The notes under the pieces: model-generated
Databases searched by the model: none
Seen by the model: only the letters and a program-made list of their open reading frames with translations
Told to the model about the DNA's origin: nothing
Shown here: in pieces, positions 1 through 4,805 of the stretch
Layout: every line of letters begins with the position of its first letter
Position numbering within the stretch: the stretch's first letter is position 1
Assembly: GCA_900549215.1 (NCBI GenBank)
Contig: URNJ01000126.1
Location: 1-5,176, forward strand
Direction of reading: 5' to 3'
Length of the DNA stretch: 5,176 bases
Source of the DNA: an uncultured Collinsella sp.
GTDB lineage: Bacteria > Actinomycetota > Coriobacteriia > Coriobacteriales > Coriobacteriaceae
Made by a program: the position numbers and the translations under genes

Positions 1-307
1 CGTCCATCTGAGCAGCGCCGGAGATCATGTTCTTGACGTAGTCAGCGTGGCCCGGGCAGTCAACGTGAGCGTAGTGACGGGCAGCGGTCTCGTACTCAAC
101 GTGGGAGACGGAGATCGTAATGCCGCGCTCGCGCTCCTCGGGAGCCTTGTCGATGTTCTCGAACGCAGTGAAGTCAGCCTTGCAGCCCTCGGTCTCGGAG
201 AGAACCTTGGTGATGGCAGCGGTCAGCGTGGTCTTGCCGTGGTCGACGTGACCAATGGTGCCGATGTTAACATGCGGCTTAGTGCGCTCAAACTTCTCTT
301 TGGCCAT
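1..307 (-). CDS. tuf: Elongation factor Tu, N-terminal part (runs off left edge)
   Basis: EF-Tu is the GTPase that carries aminoacyl-tRNA to the ribosomal A site. Only the first 102 residues, about a quarter of the usual ~395, are in the window. The protein starts MAKEKFERTKPHVNIGTIGH. The G1/P-loop GHVDHGKT is at residues 19-26, the switch I effector RGITI at 61-65, and the G3 motif DCPGH at 83-87. All are intact, so nothing suggests a pseudogene. The ATG at 305-307 is the right start because a perfect AGGAGG (313-318) lies 5 bases upstream and the N-terminus matches the family. It is the last visible member of a Tyr-Thr-Met tRNA-tuf transcription unit; the tRNA-Met 3' end is about 96 bp upstream. 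The identification is certain. Whether the genome has a second tuf copy cannot be seen. Confidence 0.98.
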   Translation of the reverse strand, partial: MAKEKFERTKPHVNIGTIGHVDHGKTTLTAAITKVLSETEGCKADFTAFENIDKAPEERERGITISVSHVEYETAARHYAHVDCPGHADYVKNMISGAAQMD

Positions 308-350
308 AAAGCCCTCCTCTAAACAGGTCGTCCCCGGACGGGACTTTGCC

Positions 351-359
351 TTTATACCA
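351..359 (-). promoter_or_regulatory. Possible secondary tuf promoter (extended -10)
   Basis: On the minus strand, TATAAA (351-356) is preceded by TGG (357-359), which fits an extended -10 element. No good -35 box lies 16-18 bases upstream. It would start a tuf mRNA of about 40 nt leader, independent of the tRNAs. A short GTCCC/GGGAC hairpin (330-344) would fall near the 5' end of that leader. This is motif evidence only. Confidence 0.3.
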
Positions 360-361
360 TA

Positions 362-392
362 GTGGCCTCTCAACATACTATTGAGAAGCCAC
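362..392 (-). other. Stem-loop in tRNA-Met/tuf spacer
   Basis: Positions 362-373 and 381-392 form a 12-bp stem with a 7-nt loop. On the minus-strand RNA every position pairs, one as G-U; on the plus strand that pair would be a C-A mismatch. This points to a structure in the tRNA-tuf transcript. No U-tract follows on the minus strand, so it is not a standard intrinsic terminator. It lies 11 bases past the CCA end of tRNA-Met and could be an RNA processing site that separates the tRNAs from tuf mRNA. That role is inferred. Confidence 0.5.
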
Positions 393-403
393 CGTGTTAC
401 CTA

Positions 404-480
404 TGGTAGCGGTGACTGGATTCGAACCAGTGACGCCACGGGTATGAACCGTGTGCTCTAACCAACTGAGCTACACCGCC
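404..480 (-). tRNA. tRNA-Met (anticodon CAU)
   Basis: The 77-nt cloverleaf includes an encoded CCA (404-406). The 7-bp acceptor stem GGCGGTG/CACCGCT ends in a G1-U72 wobble. The D-arm is TAGCTCAGTTGGTTAGAGCA, the anticodon loop is TTCATAC, and the T-loop is TTCGAAT. A paired or wobble first position, together with the lack of a run of three G-C pairs in the anticodon stem, argues for an elongator rather than an initiator. CAU could also mark a tRNA-Ile2 read after lysidine modification; sequence alone does not fully exclude this. It is the last tRNA before tuf. Confidence 0.93.
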
Positions 481-483
481 GGA

Positions 484-559
484 TGGAGCCTGCAACCAGA
501 CTTGAACTGGTGACCTCTTCGTTACCAACGAAGTGCTCTACCGACTGAGCTATACAGGC
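484..559 (-). tRNA. tRNA-Thr (anticodon GGU)
   Basis: This is a 76-nt cloverleaf with encoded CCA (484-486). The acceptor stem GCCTGTA/TGCAGGC includes one U-G pair. The anticodon stem is CTTCG/CGAAG around loop TTGGTAA, giving GGU, which reads ACC and ACU. The T-arm is CCAGT TCAAG.. CTGG, with the TTCAAGT form of the loop. Only 3 bases separate it from tRNA-Met, so both must come from one precursor. A second threonine tRNA (UGU) is encoded separately at 1465-1539. Confidence 0.96.
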
Positions 560-569
560 ACTTGACGGG

Positions 570-651
570 TGGGAGCTATAGGATTCGAACCTATGTAGGC
601 AGAGCCAACGGGTTTACAGCCCGTCCCCATTAACCACTCGGGCAAACTCCC
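570..651 (-). tRNA. tRNA-Tyr (anticodon GUA)
   Basis: This is a class II tRNA of 82 nt counted to the discriminator A. The acceptor stem is GGGAGTT/AGCTCCC, the anticodon stem ACGGG/CCCGT surrounds loop CTGTAAA (anticodon GUA), and the extended variable arm is about 13 nt. The T-arm is ATAGG TTCGAAT CCTAT. The genomic sequence after the discriminator reads CCC rather than CCA, so the terminal A at least must be added by CCA-adding enzyme, unlike the other three tRNAs here. It is the first gene of the Tyr-Thr-Met-tuf unit. Confidence 0.96.
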
Positions 652-670
652 AATCGTTCAAGTATCCGCA

Positions 671-691
671 GGTCCTTTGGTCTTTTGGACC
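671..691 (-). other. Leader hairpin of the tRNA-tuf operon
   Basis: Between the predicted start of transcription (about 707) and tRNA-Tyr, GGTCC (671-675) can pair with GGACC (687-691). Alternatively GGTC (679-682) can pair with GACC (688-691). The two pairings exclude each other. It may act in 5' leader processing or simply shield the precursor; no function is established. Confidence 0.3.
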
Positions 692-713
692 GCCGCCCCC
701 GCGAACGAAGAAG

Positions 714-743
714 ATAATACGATGCCACCTTGGGGGCTGTCAA
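714..743 (-). promoter_or_regulatory. Promoter of the tRNA(Tyr-Thr-Met)-tuf operon
   Basis: On the minus strand a perfect -35 box TTGACA (738-743) lies 18 bases from a near-consensus -10 box TATTAT (714-719). The start of transcription would be near 707, giving a leader of about 56 nt before tRNA-Tyr. The strength suits stable RNA and EF-Tu. The stretch just after the start is strongly GC-rich, as in growth-rate-controlled stable RNA promoters, though stringent control is only inferred. No clear AT-rich UP element is visible. Confidence 0.8.
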
Positions 744-980
744 CGAAAACCTCTAGATACACGGTGCCGGGCGTATCTATATAGCCGTGACCTGCGGTTT
801 TATTGAGTTTGGATATGAAGGACAGTGGTTTTGGATACTGAGGTGACGTTTCCCAAGGTAACACTTTGCTGTAGTGGAGTACACCTTCAGTATCGAACTT
901 CGATACCAGCTTATTTGCACCTATATATAGGTCGAGATCGGGGCTGCCCAGACAGAAGATTGCTCTTCCCAGGCAAAATC

Positions 981-1122
981 GAGCGTGGATTTTCTTCCGT
1001 TTGAAATCGAGCGTGGATAATCTCCCACTTTGCCGTGCCATCGAATCCAAAGTGGCAGATTATCCACGCTCATTCACTAGGCGGAAGATTTTCCACGCTC
1101 GTGTGTCCGATAATCCACGCTC
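981..1122. repeat. Nested palindromic GAGCGTGGA repeat cluster
   Basis: Five copies of the 9-mer GAGCGTGGA are present: two forward (981-989, 1009-1017) and three inverted (1063-1071, 1092-1100, 1114-1122). The inner pair forms a 23-bp inverted repeat (1009-1031 against 1049-1071) with one mismatch and a 17-nt loop. The outer pair (981-999 against 1082-1100) matches at 16 of 19 positions. The result is one nested hairpin of 120 bp with a lone fifth half-site to its right. This is directly visible. I infer a dispersed palindromic element, of REP or miniature-transposon type, because such structures usually recur between genes. No target-site duplication or transposase is seen. Confidence 0.75.
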
Positions 1123-1153
1123 GATGACGATGACCAACCTCGCCCCGCCCTAT

Positions 1154-1393
1154 GTCTCGACCTGTAACAGTAAGAGGGTTATTCCTCCCCTATCTGTTAC
1201 AGATCGAGATGTTTCGCAGAAACCCCCGCTTACGTCTCATTCTGTAACAGTAAGAACGGTTTTCAGCCTCTTCGTGTTACGGATCGAGATGTTATCGGCC
1301 TTCCCTTGGCAATGTTTCGATCTGTAACTATAAGGAGGGTCTTCAGCCCACTCGTGTTACGGATCGAGACAAACCTGAAGCTTGGTTGGCGCC
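1154..1393. repeat. Three 80-bp tandem units, each a hairpin
   Basis: Units start at 1154, 1234 and 1314, a period of exactly 80 bp. Each begins with a left arm like GTCTCGATCTGTAAC and carries the complementary right arm GTTACGGATCGAGAC starting 42 bases later. Arms are therefore at 1154-1168/1196-1210, 1234-1248/1276-1290 and 1314-1328/1356-1370. Arms are well conserved; the 27-nt loops share a GTAAG...GG pattern, and the 23-nt inter-unit spacers are nearly unrelated. Half-sites alternate in orientation at 42 and 38 bp. It is not a CRISPR array: too few units, too long a period, and the repeat-loop-repeat layout is palindromic. The function is unknown. Confidence 0.85.
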
Positions 1394-1411
1394 AAACACG
1401 CTGACTTATCG

Positions 1412-1455
1412 ACATAAATAGAAACGGGCCCTGTCCCACAAGGGAACAGAGCCCG
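1412..1455 (-). terminator. Intrinsic terminator of tRNA-Thr(UGU)
   Basis: Positions 1425-1437 and 1443-1455 form a 13-bp stem with a 5-nt loop. Two positions pair as G-U on the minus strand but are C-A mismatches on the plus strand, which fixes the direction. The hairpin is followed on the minus strand by TTTCTATTTATG (1413-1424). It starts about 10 bases past the CCA end of the tRNA. Confidence 0.85.
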
Positions 1456-1464
1456 AAACTCTCA

Positions 1465-1539
1465 TGGAGCCAGTGACAGGAATCGAACCTGCAACCCACT
1501 GATTACAAATCAGTTGCGCTACCGTTGCGCCACACTGGC
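1465..1539 (-). tRNA. tRNA-Thr (anticodon UGU)
   Basis: This is a 75-nt cloverleaf with encoded CCA (1465-1467). The acceptor stem GCCAGTG/CACTGGC is fully paired. The anticodon stem ACTGA/TCAGT surrounds loop TTTGTAA, giving UGU, which reads ACA and probably ACG by wobble. The T-arm is CAGG TTCGATT CCTG. It complements the GGU isoacceptor at 484-559. It has its own promoter and terminator and so is a single-gene transcription unit. The tRNA is intact, with no duplicated 3' end nearby that would mark an integrated element. Confidence 0.96.
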
Positions 1540-1569
1540 ACACTTGGCGCTTTCACGCGAAGCGAGTTA

Positions 1570-1598
1570 AGAATAAAGGAATTGCGGACGGGGCGCAA
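1570..1598 (-). promoter_or_regulatory. Promoter of tRNA-Thr(UGU)
   Basis: On the minus strand TTGCGC (1593-1598) and TATTCT (1570-1575) are separated by 17 bases, a plausible sigma70-type promoter. Transcription would start near 1563, about 24 nt before the tRNA. Confidence 0.6.
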
Positions 1599-1686
1599 CA
1601 GGCCGCACGGCGTTATACAAATATGCAAAATCCAGCAACAACGCGTACCAGGCCCGTTCATTTCTGTCAGTGCGCCCTCAATCTTA

Positions 1687-1759
1687 AAACCATTCGCCAG
1701 AACGAATAGTTTTAATTACAATTGCTATATATAAAACTATTCGTTCTGGCGAAGGGTTT
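1687..1759. promoter_or_regulatory. 28-bp inverted repeat flanking the kinase promoter (probable operator)
   Basis: Arms 1687-1714 and 1732-1759 are complementary at 27 of 28 positions, including a perfect 22-bp core (1693-1714 against 1732-1753). The 17-nt centre is AT-rich. Each arm also contains a smaller dyad, TTCG-N6-CGAA, at 1693-1706 and 1740-1753, centred 47 bp apart. The extended -10 box of the kinase gene lies in the centre, and the right arm ends 4 bases before its start codon. This arrangement suits binding by a dimeric repressor, most simply the HTH of the kinase itself, perhaps with looping. No U-tract follows either arm, so a terminator is unlikely. The repeat is observed; the operator role is inferred. 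Confidence 0.75.
1723..1731 (+). promoter_or_regulatory. Extended -10 promoter of the HTH-kinase gene
   Basis: TGCTATATA (1723-1731) is an extended -10 element with no good -35 box, the TG compensating. Transcription would start near 1738, inside the right arm of the inverted repeat, giving a leader of about 26 nt. A TTG codon at 1722 would then lie upstream of the transcript, which excludes it as a start and supports ATG at 1764. Confidence 0.55.
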
Positions 1760-1763
1760 CGCG

Positions 1764-3104
1764 ATGCTTACTACCAAAGAAGCCGCCGAGCTGCTCGGCA
1801 TCACTCCGCGCAGGGTGCAGGAGCTCATAAAAAACGGAGCACTTGAGGCCCGCAAGGCTTCTGGTGTATGGCTCATCGACAAAGACAGCGTCGACACGCG
1901 ACTCCGCTCCGTGACCAAAACGGGGGGACGTCCCCGCCGCGGCCACGGTAAGAGCGAGATCGCGTTCACCCTCATGAACCGCACGCACGAAGTCGCTCAG
2001 CTGGTCTACAGCACATCGCGAAAAGACTTTATCCACATCGGCGCCGACATCGATTACGCCCACGCCCCTATTGGAGTATTTGGCCCTAATAGCCCCATAT
2101 CGCTCGACTCCTTCCGCATCTGGTGGCGCGGCCGCGGTATCCCGCTCGCACGCATTGGGCTAGCCTCCCTGCTCGCAGAAGCCGCAGTCGATGTTCCCGA
2201 TGAACTCGTCCAGCGAAATCTCGGCCTCTCCTTATCCGACCAGTATTGGATTAGGCCCCAAGGTTCCGGTCTCACCTGGGAGGATATCAACTTCTTCAAT
2301 AACGCCTTTGATGACGTCTCGCTGTCCATTGCACCCTTTGCCCCAGAGGGAAAAGCGGCTGCCGCAAAGCCCGATAACACCTCGGACGGCAATCTTCAAA
2401 AGTACTGGACGTGCGAGGGCGAACGTCGAATTCTGCATAAGGCAGGAGCGCACCTGGACCAGGAACCTTATAACGAGCTGGTGGCGACCGCGCTCCACCG
2501 TCGCATCCTAAACGCCTGCGATTATGTGCCTTACTCGCTCGAGGGCACGGGCACTTCCGCCCTGAGCACATGCGATGTCTTCTTAACTGATGAAGAAGAG
2601 TATGTCCCTGCGTTCTATGTAAACCAGCACGCAAACGCAGATGAACGGCTAACCGACTACGAGCGATATGTAGCAAACTGCGAGGAGCTCGGGGTGACAG
2701 GCGTCAAGGATGCCCTTGACCGCATGATCGTATGTGACGACATCATTGCCAACTACGATCGTCATTGGCGCAACTTCGGCCTCGTGCGAAACGTAAACAC
2801 GCAAGCTTGCAGACCTGCCCCCATCTTCGATTCGGGCTCATCGCTCTGGTGCAACATATCACTAGAGGAGCTTAGGGCGGGAGAGCACAGTTTTACCAGC
2901 GCACAATTTCATTCAAGCCCCGCCAAACAAATGTTGCTCGTCGAGGACATGGGCTGGTTTGACTGCGACAAACTCGAAGGCTTCGTTGACGAGGCAATCG
3001 AGATTCTTTCCAGAAACGACGCGCTCACGGCAAGGCTGCCATATCTAAAAGAGGCGCTAACGTGGCGCCTCGAAAGAATGATCGACATCGCTGAATGGAG
3101 TTAG
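1764..3104 (+). CDS. HTH (excisionase-like) / HipA-type kinase fusion protein
   Basis: The product has 446 residues. Residues 1-48 are an excisionase/MerR-like helix-turn-helix (KEAAELLGITPRRVQELIKNG, then a GVWLID wing). A basic GRPRRG linker (about 52-63) resembling an AT-hook follows. Residues 65-200 form a partner-like N-lobe segment containing LSLSDQYWI and WEDINFFNN. The C-terminal part looks like HipA_C: SDGNLQKYW (207-215) as the nucleotide loop, K226 as the likely ATP lysine, NYDRHWRNFG (330-339) with catalytic D332 and metal-binding N337, and D356 in PIFDSG. HipA kinases phosphorylate proteins such as glutamyl-tRNA synthetase; the target here is unknown. ATG 1764 is chosen because the HTH starts there, with GAAGGG 7 bases upstream. 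No separate hipB-like gene is present, so the fused HTH may regulate the gene's own promoter. The gene is complete and faces yacP across 27 bp. Confidence 0.85.
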   Translation: MLTTKEAAELLGITPRRVQELIKNGALEARKASGVWLIDKDSVDTRLRSVTKTGGRPRRGHGKSEIAFTLMNRTHEVAQLVYSTSRKDFIHIGADIDYAHAPIGVFGPNSPISLDSFRIWWRGRGIPLARIGLASLLAEAAVDVPDELVQRNLGLSLSDQYWIRPQGSGLTWEDINFFNNAFDDVSLSIAPFAPEGKAAAAKPDNTSDGNLQKYWTCEGERRILHKAGAHLDQEPYNELVATALHRRILNACDYVPYSLEGTGTSALSTCDVFLTDEEEYVPAFYVNQHANADERLTDYERYVANCEELGVTGVKDALDRMIVCDDIIANYDRHWRNFGLVRNVNTQACRPAPIFDSGSSLWCNISLEELRAGEHSFTSAQFHSSPAKQMLLVEDMGWFDCDKLEGFVDEAIEILSRNDALTARLPYLKEALTWRLERMIDIAEWS

Positions 3105-3131
3105 CGAGGCAGCATTGCCCCGCCAACTTCC

Positions 3132-3809
3132 CTACCTCCCGCGCAGGGCCTTGAGCTTGGCCAGGGCATCGGGGCTCAGGCGACTGCCCAGAGTCATCTT
3201 GATTTGTGGAGCTTCCTCGGCCTCGTGCACGTCGTTGTCGATCTGTTTGATCTCGTCCACCAGCATACGGCTCGAGATGCGCGTAACGCCCTTGCCCATG
3301 ACGACGGCCTGGATCGTGCCGTCGCTCGACACTACAGAACACGCGCGGCCTTCCTCGCGCGCCTCGATGCAGAGCTTCTGCACCACGGTATCGGCCGAAA
3401 CACCCGTCGGCGAAAACTCAATGCGCACACCGCGGGCCGGTAGGTTGGGGCGCTCGCTGGAGATATTGCCCGCGCCGTCAAATACGATCACGGCCTCGTA
3501 GCGGCCCTGGGCAAACGCAGCTACGTCATTAATGAGCGCCGTGCGCGCCATATCGTGAACGTCGCTGGAATACGGATCGTCGGAATGGTCGTACACGAGC
3601 TTTTCGTAGCGCGGCGTGCAGTGGATCACGTTGTAACCGTCGACCACCAGCAGCTCGGGCTTGTTGGAGTGCACCGTCGAGACTGGGTCGGCGATAGCCT
3701 GCGCAAACGCATTGCCGCCCACGCCATAGGTCGCGGCCGAAACAATCGGCTTGGCCGAGCCCTCGCCAAAGCGCTTGGCCTTGGACTTGGCACGGTTCTT
3801 TTTGGACAT
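3132..3809 (-). CDS. yacP: YacP/Rae1-family NYN-domain endoribonuclease
   Basis: This is a 225-residue NYN (PIN-like) nuclease. The core starts at LLVVDGYNVIH (53-63) with the acidic D57. Further conserved acidic sites are D111 in VFDG, D140 in SADTVVQKL and D163 in SSDGTIQAVV, the usual metal-binding set. In Bacillus subtilis the relative Rae1 cuts mRNA in the ribosomal A site; a similar role here is inferred. The family is usually about 170 residues. This copy adds a lysine-rich N-terminus of some 50 residues (MSKKNRAKSKAKRF...), which could bind RNA or the ribosome, plus a short C-terminal tail. The start is 3 bp after rlmB, with its GGAGG (3818-3822) inside the rlmB 3' end, so the two are translationally coupled. 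The cysS-rlmB-yacP order matches Firmicutes. No clear terminator follows. Confidence 0.92.
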   Translation of the reverse strand: MSKKNRAKSKAKRFGEGSAKPIVSAATYGVGGNAFAQAIADPVSTVHSNKPELLVVDGYNVIHCTPRYEKLVYDHSDDPYSSDVHDMARTALINDVAAFAQGRYEAVIVFDGAGNISSERPNLPARGVRIEFSPTGVSADTVVQKLCIEAREEGRACSVVSSDGTIQAVVMGKGVTRISSRMLVDEIKQIDNDVHEAEEAPQIKMTLGSRLSPDALAKLKALRGR

Positions 3810-3812
3810 GCG

Positions 3813-4727
3813 CTACTCCTCCCCCATCAGCTCGCCGGCGTTGCGGCGCAGCCACTCAAAGCACAGCGCCGTGGTCGCCTGGGCAACATTGAGGCTCTCG
3901 GTCATACCGCGCTGGGGAAGCTTGGTCAAAAAGTCGCATTTCTCGAGCACCAGACGCGAGATGCCGTCGCCCTCGGAGCCCATGACGAGCGCCACGCGGC
4001 CCTCGAAAGGAGCATCCCAGCAACTGCCTTCGGCGTGCTCGGAAGCACCGCCCACCCAAAAACCAGCGGCCTTAAAATCGTCGAGCGCACGGGCGATATT
4101 GGGAACCTGCGCGATAGGCAGATGCATGACGGCACCGGCTGAGGTCTTATAGCTGCCCACGGTCACGCCGGCGGCACGCTTATTGGCAATGACGACGCCC
4201 GCCGCGCCCACAACCTCGGCGGAGCGCACGATGGCGCCAAAGTTGCCGTCGTCAGTCACGTGGTCGAGCACCACGACAAGTGCCGGGCCCTCGCCTGCGC
4301 GGTCGAGAATATCGGCGGCATCGGCATAGGGGAAGTTGCCAACCTCGAGCGCGATGCCCTGGTGAGCGCCGTGGCTCGACAGTGCGTCGAGCTGCGCGCG
4401 CGGCACATACTTAATGCGGACACCCACGGCGTTGAGGTCGTCGACCAGGCGCGACAAGGCGGCATCGCGCTCCCCGCCCTCGGCAATGAGCGCGCACTTG
4501 ATGGGAAAACCAGTGCGCAGCGCCTCGGCGGCTGCACGACGACCTTCGATAAACTCGCCCTTGGGAGCCTGGACAGCGTCGCGGTTGCGATCGCGCTGCG
4601 GACGTGCGGCCTGGGTGCGATCGCGCTGGCCCTTGGGAGCGGCAGCGCGGTCGTTGCGGCGAATCGGACGCGAGCCAGAAGCAGTCTGCTTGCCTCCACG
4701 CGATGCACGCTTGCGATTGTCGGCCAT
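3813..4727 (-). CDS. rlmB: RlmB/TrmH-family 23S rRNA (guanosine-2'-O-)-methyltransferase
   Basis: The product has 304 residues. RlmB uses S-adenosylmethionine to methylate the 2'-O of G2251 (E. coli numbering) in the P loop of 23S rRNA. The SpoU substrate-binding domain spans about 58-130 (EFIEGRRAAAEAL...). The SPOUT knot domain then carries all three motifs: DHVTDDGNFGAIVRSAEVVGA-like motif 1 (155-175, with N162 and R168), LVMGSEGDGI (247-256) and LPQRGMTESLNVAQA (270-284). The exact target is inferred from family and context. The first 57 residues are an Arg/Lys/Gln/Asp-rich, probably disordered extension absent from E. coli RlmB. The ATG at 4725-4727 has a perfect AGGAGG 7 bases upstream (4735-4740). 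No good promoter sits in the 43 bp between the upstream terminator-like hairpin and the start, so expression may depend on read-through from cysS. Confidence 0.95.
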   Translation of the reverse strand: MADNRKRASRGGKQTASGSRPIRRNDRAAAPKGQRDRTQAARPQRDRNRDAVQAPKGEFIEGRRAAAEALRTGFPIKCALIAEGGERDAALSRLVDDLNAVGVRIKYVPRAQLDALSSHGAHQGIALEVGNFPYADAADILDRAGEGPALVVVLDHVTDDGNFGAIVRSAEVVGAAGVVIANKRAAGVTVGSYKTSAGAVMHLPIAQVPNIARALDDFKAAGFWVGGASEHAEGSCWDAPFEGRVALVMGSEGDGISRLVLEKCDFLTKLPQRGMTESLNVAQATTALCFEWLRRNAGELMGEE

Positions 4728-4760
4728 AAAGCGGCCTCCTTTAAATACTTTTCAAACAGG

Positions 4761-4802
4761 ACAAAAGAAGCGACCGCTTAAGGCGAATAGCTCAAGCGGT
4801 CG
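4761..4802 (-). terminator. Terminator-like hairpin between cysS and rlmB
   Basis: Positions 4771-4782 pair with 4791-4802: a 12-bp stem with an 8-nt loop. One pair is G-U on the minus strand but a C-A mismatch on the plus strand, which supports minus-strand transcription. It is followed by CTTCTTTTGT (4761-4770), a short interrupted U-tract. It would end or attenuate transcription from cysS into rlmB. The poor U-tract and lack of an obvious rlmB promoter suggest partial termination. Confidence 0.65.
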
Positions 4803-4805
4803 GTA

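Larger units (their letters stand above)
744..1410. other. Long intergenic region without a convincing gene
   Basis: This spans the tRNA operon promoter to the tRNA-Thr(UGU) terminator. It contains two separate palindromic repeat clusters, listed below. The left part (about 744-975) is more AT-rich than the flanking genes and has an open minus-strand frame down to 658, but no ribosome binding site, a start inside a palindrome, and an end running through the tRNA promoter. It may be decayed sequence. A perfect 10-bp palindrome TTGGCGCCAA lies at 1386-1395. Confidence 0.6.

Noticed and set aside
658..1050. Minus-strand open frame of 130 codons upstream of tRNA-Tyr
   Set aside because: It starts at a TTG (or an internal ATG at 1041) inside the GAGCGTGGA palindrome with no ribosome binding site, and its end runs through the tRNA operon promoter. 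The protein is unrecognised. At most it is decayed coding sequence.
1154..1393. CRISPR array or integron attC sites
   Set aside because: Only three units, an 80-bp period and palindromic repeat-loop-repeat units do not fit CRISPR. The GTTACRG motif does not match the attC core GTTRRRY, and no cassette genes or integrase are present.
1001..1499. Overlapping open frames at 1001-1327 (+) and 1263-1499 (-)
   Set aside because: They run across palindromic repeats, the terminator and tRNA-Thr, with no ribosome binding sites or recognisable protein features.
1465..1760. Integrated element using tRNA-Thr(UGU) as attachment site
   Set aside because: The kinase is on the 5' side of the tRNA, no direct repeat of the tRNA 3' end was seen, and there is no integrase.
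1722..1763. TTG at 1722 as start of the HTH-kinase gene (14 extra residues)
   Set aside because: It lies inside the extended -10 region, upstream of the likely start of transcription, with no ribosome binding site. The HTH begins right at ATG 1764.
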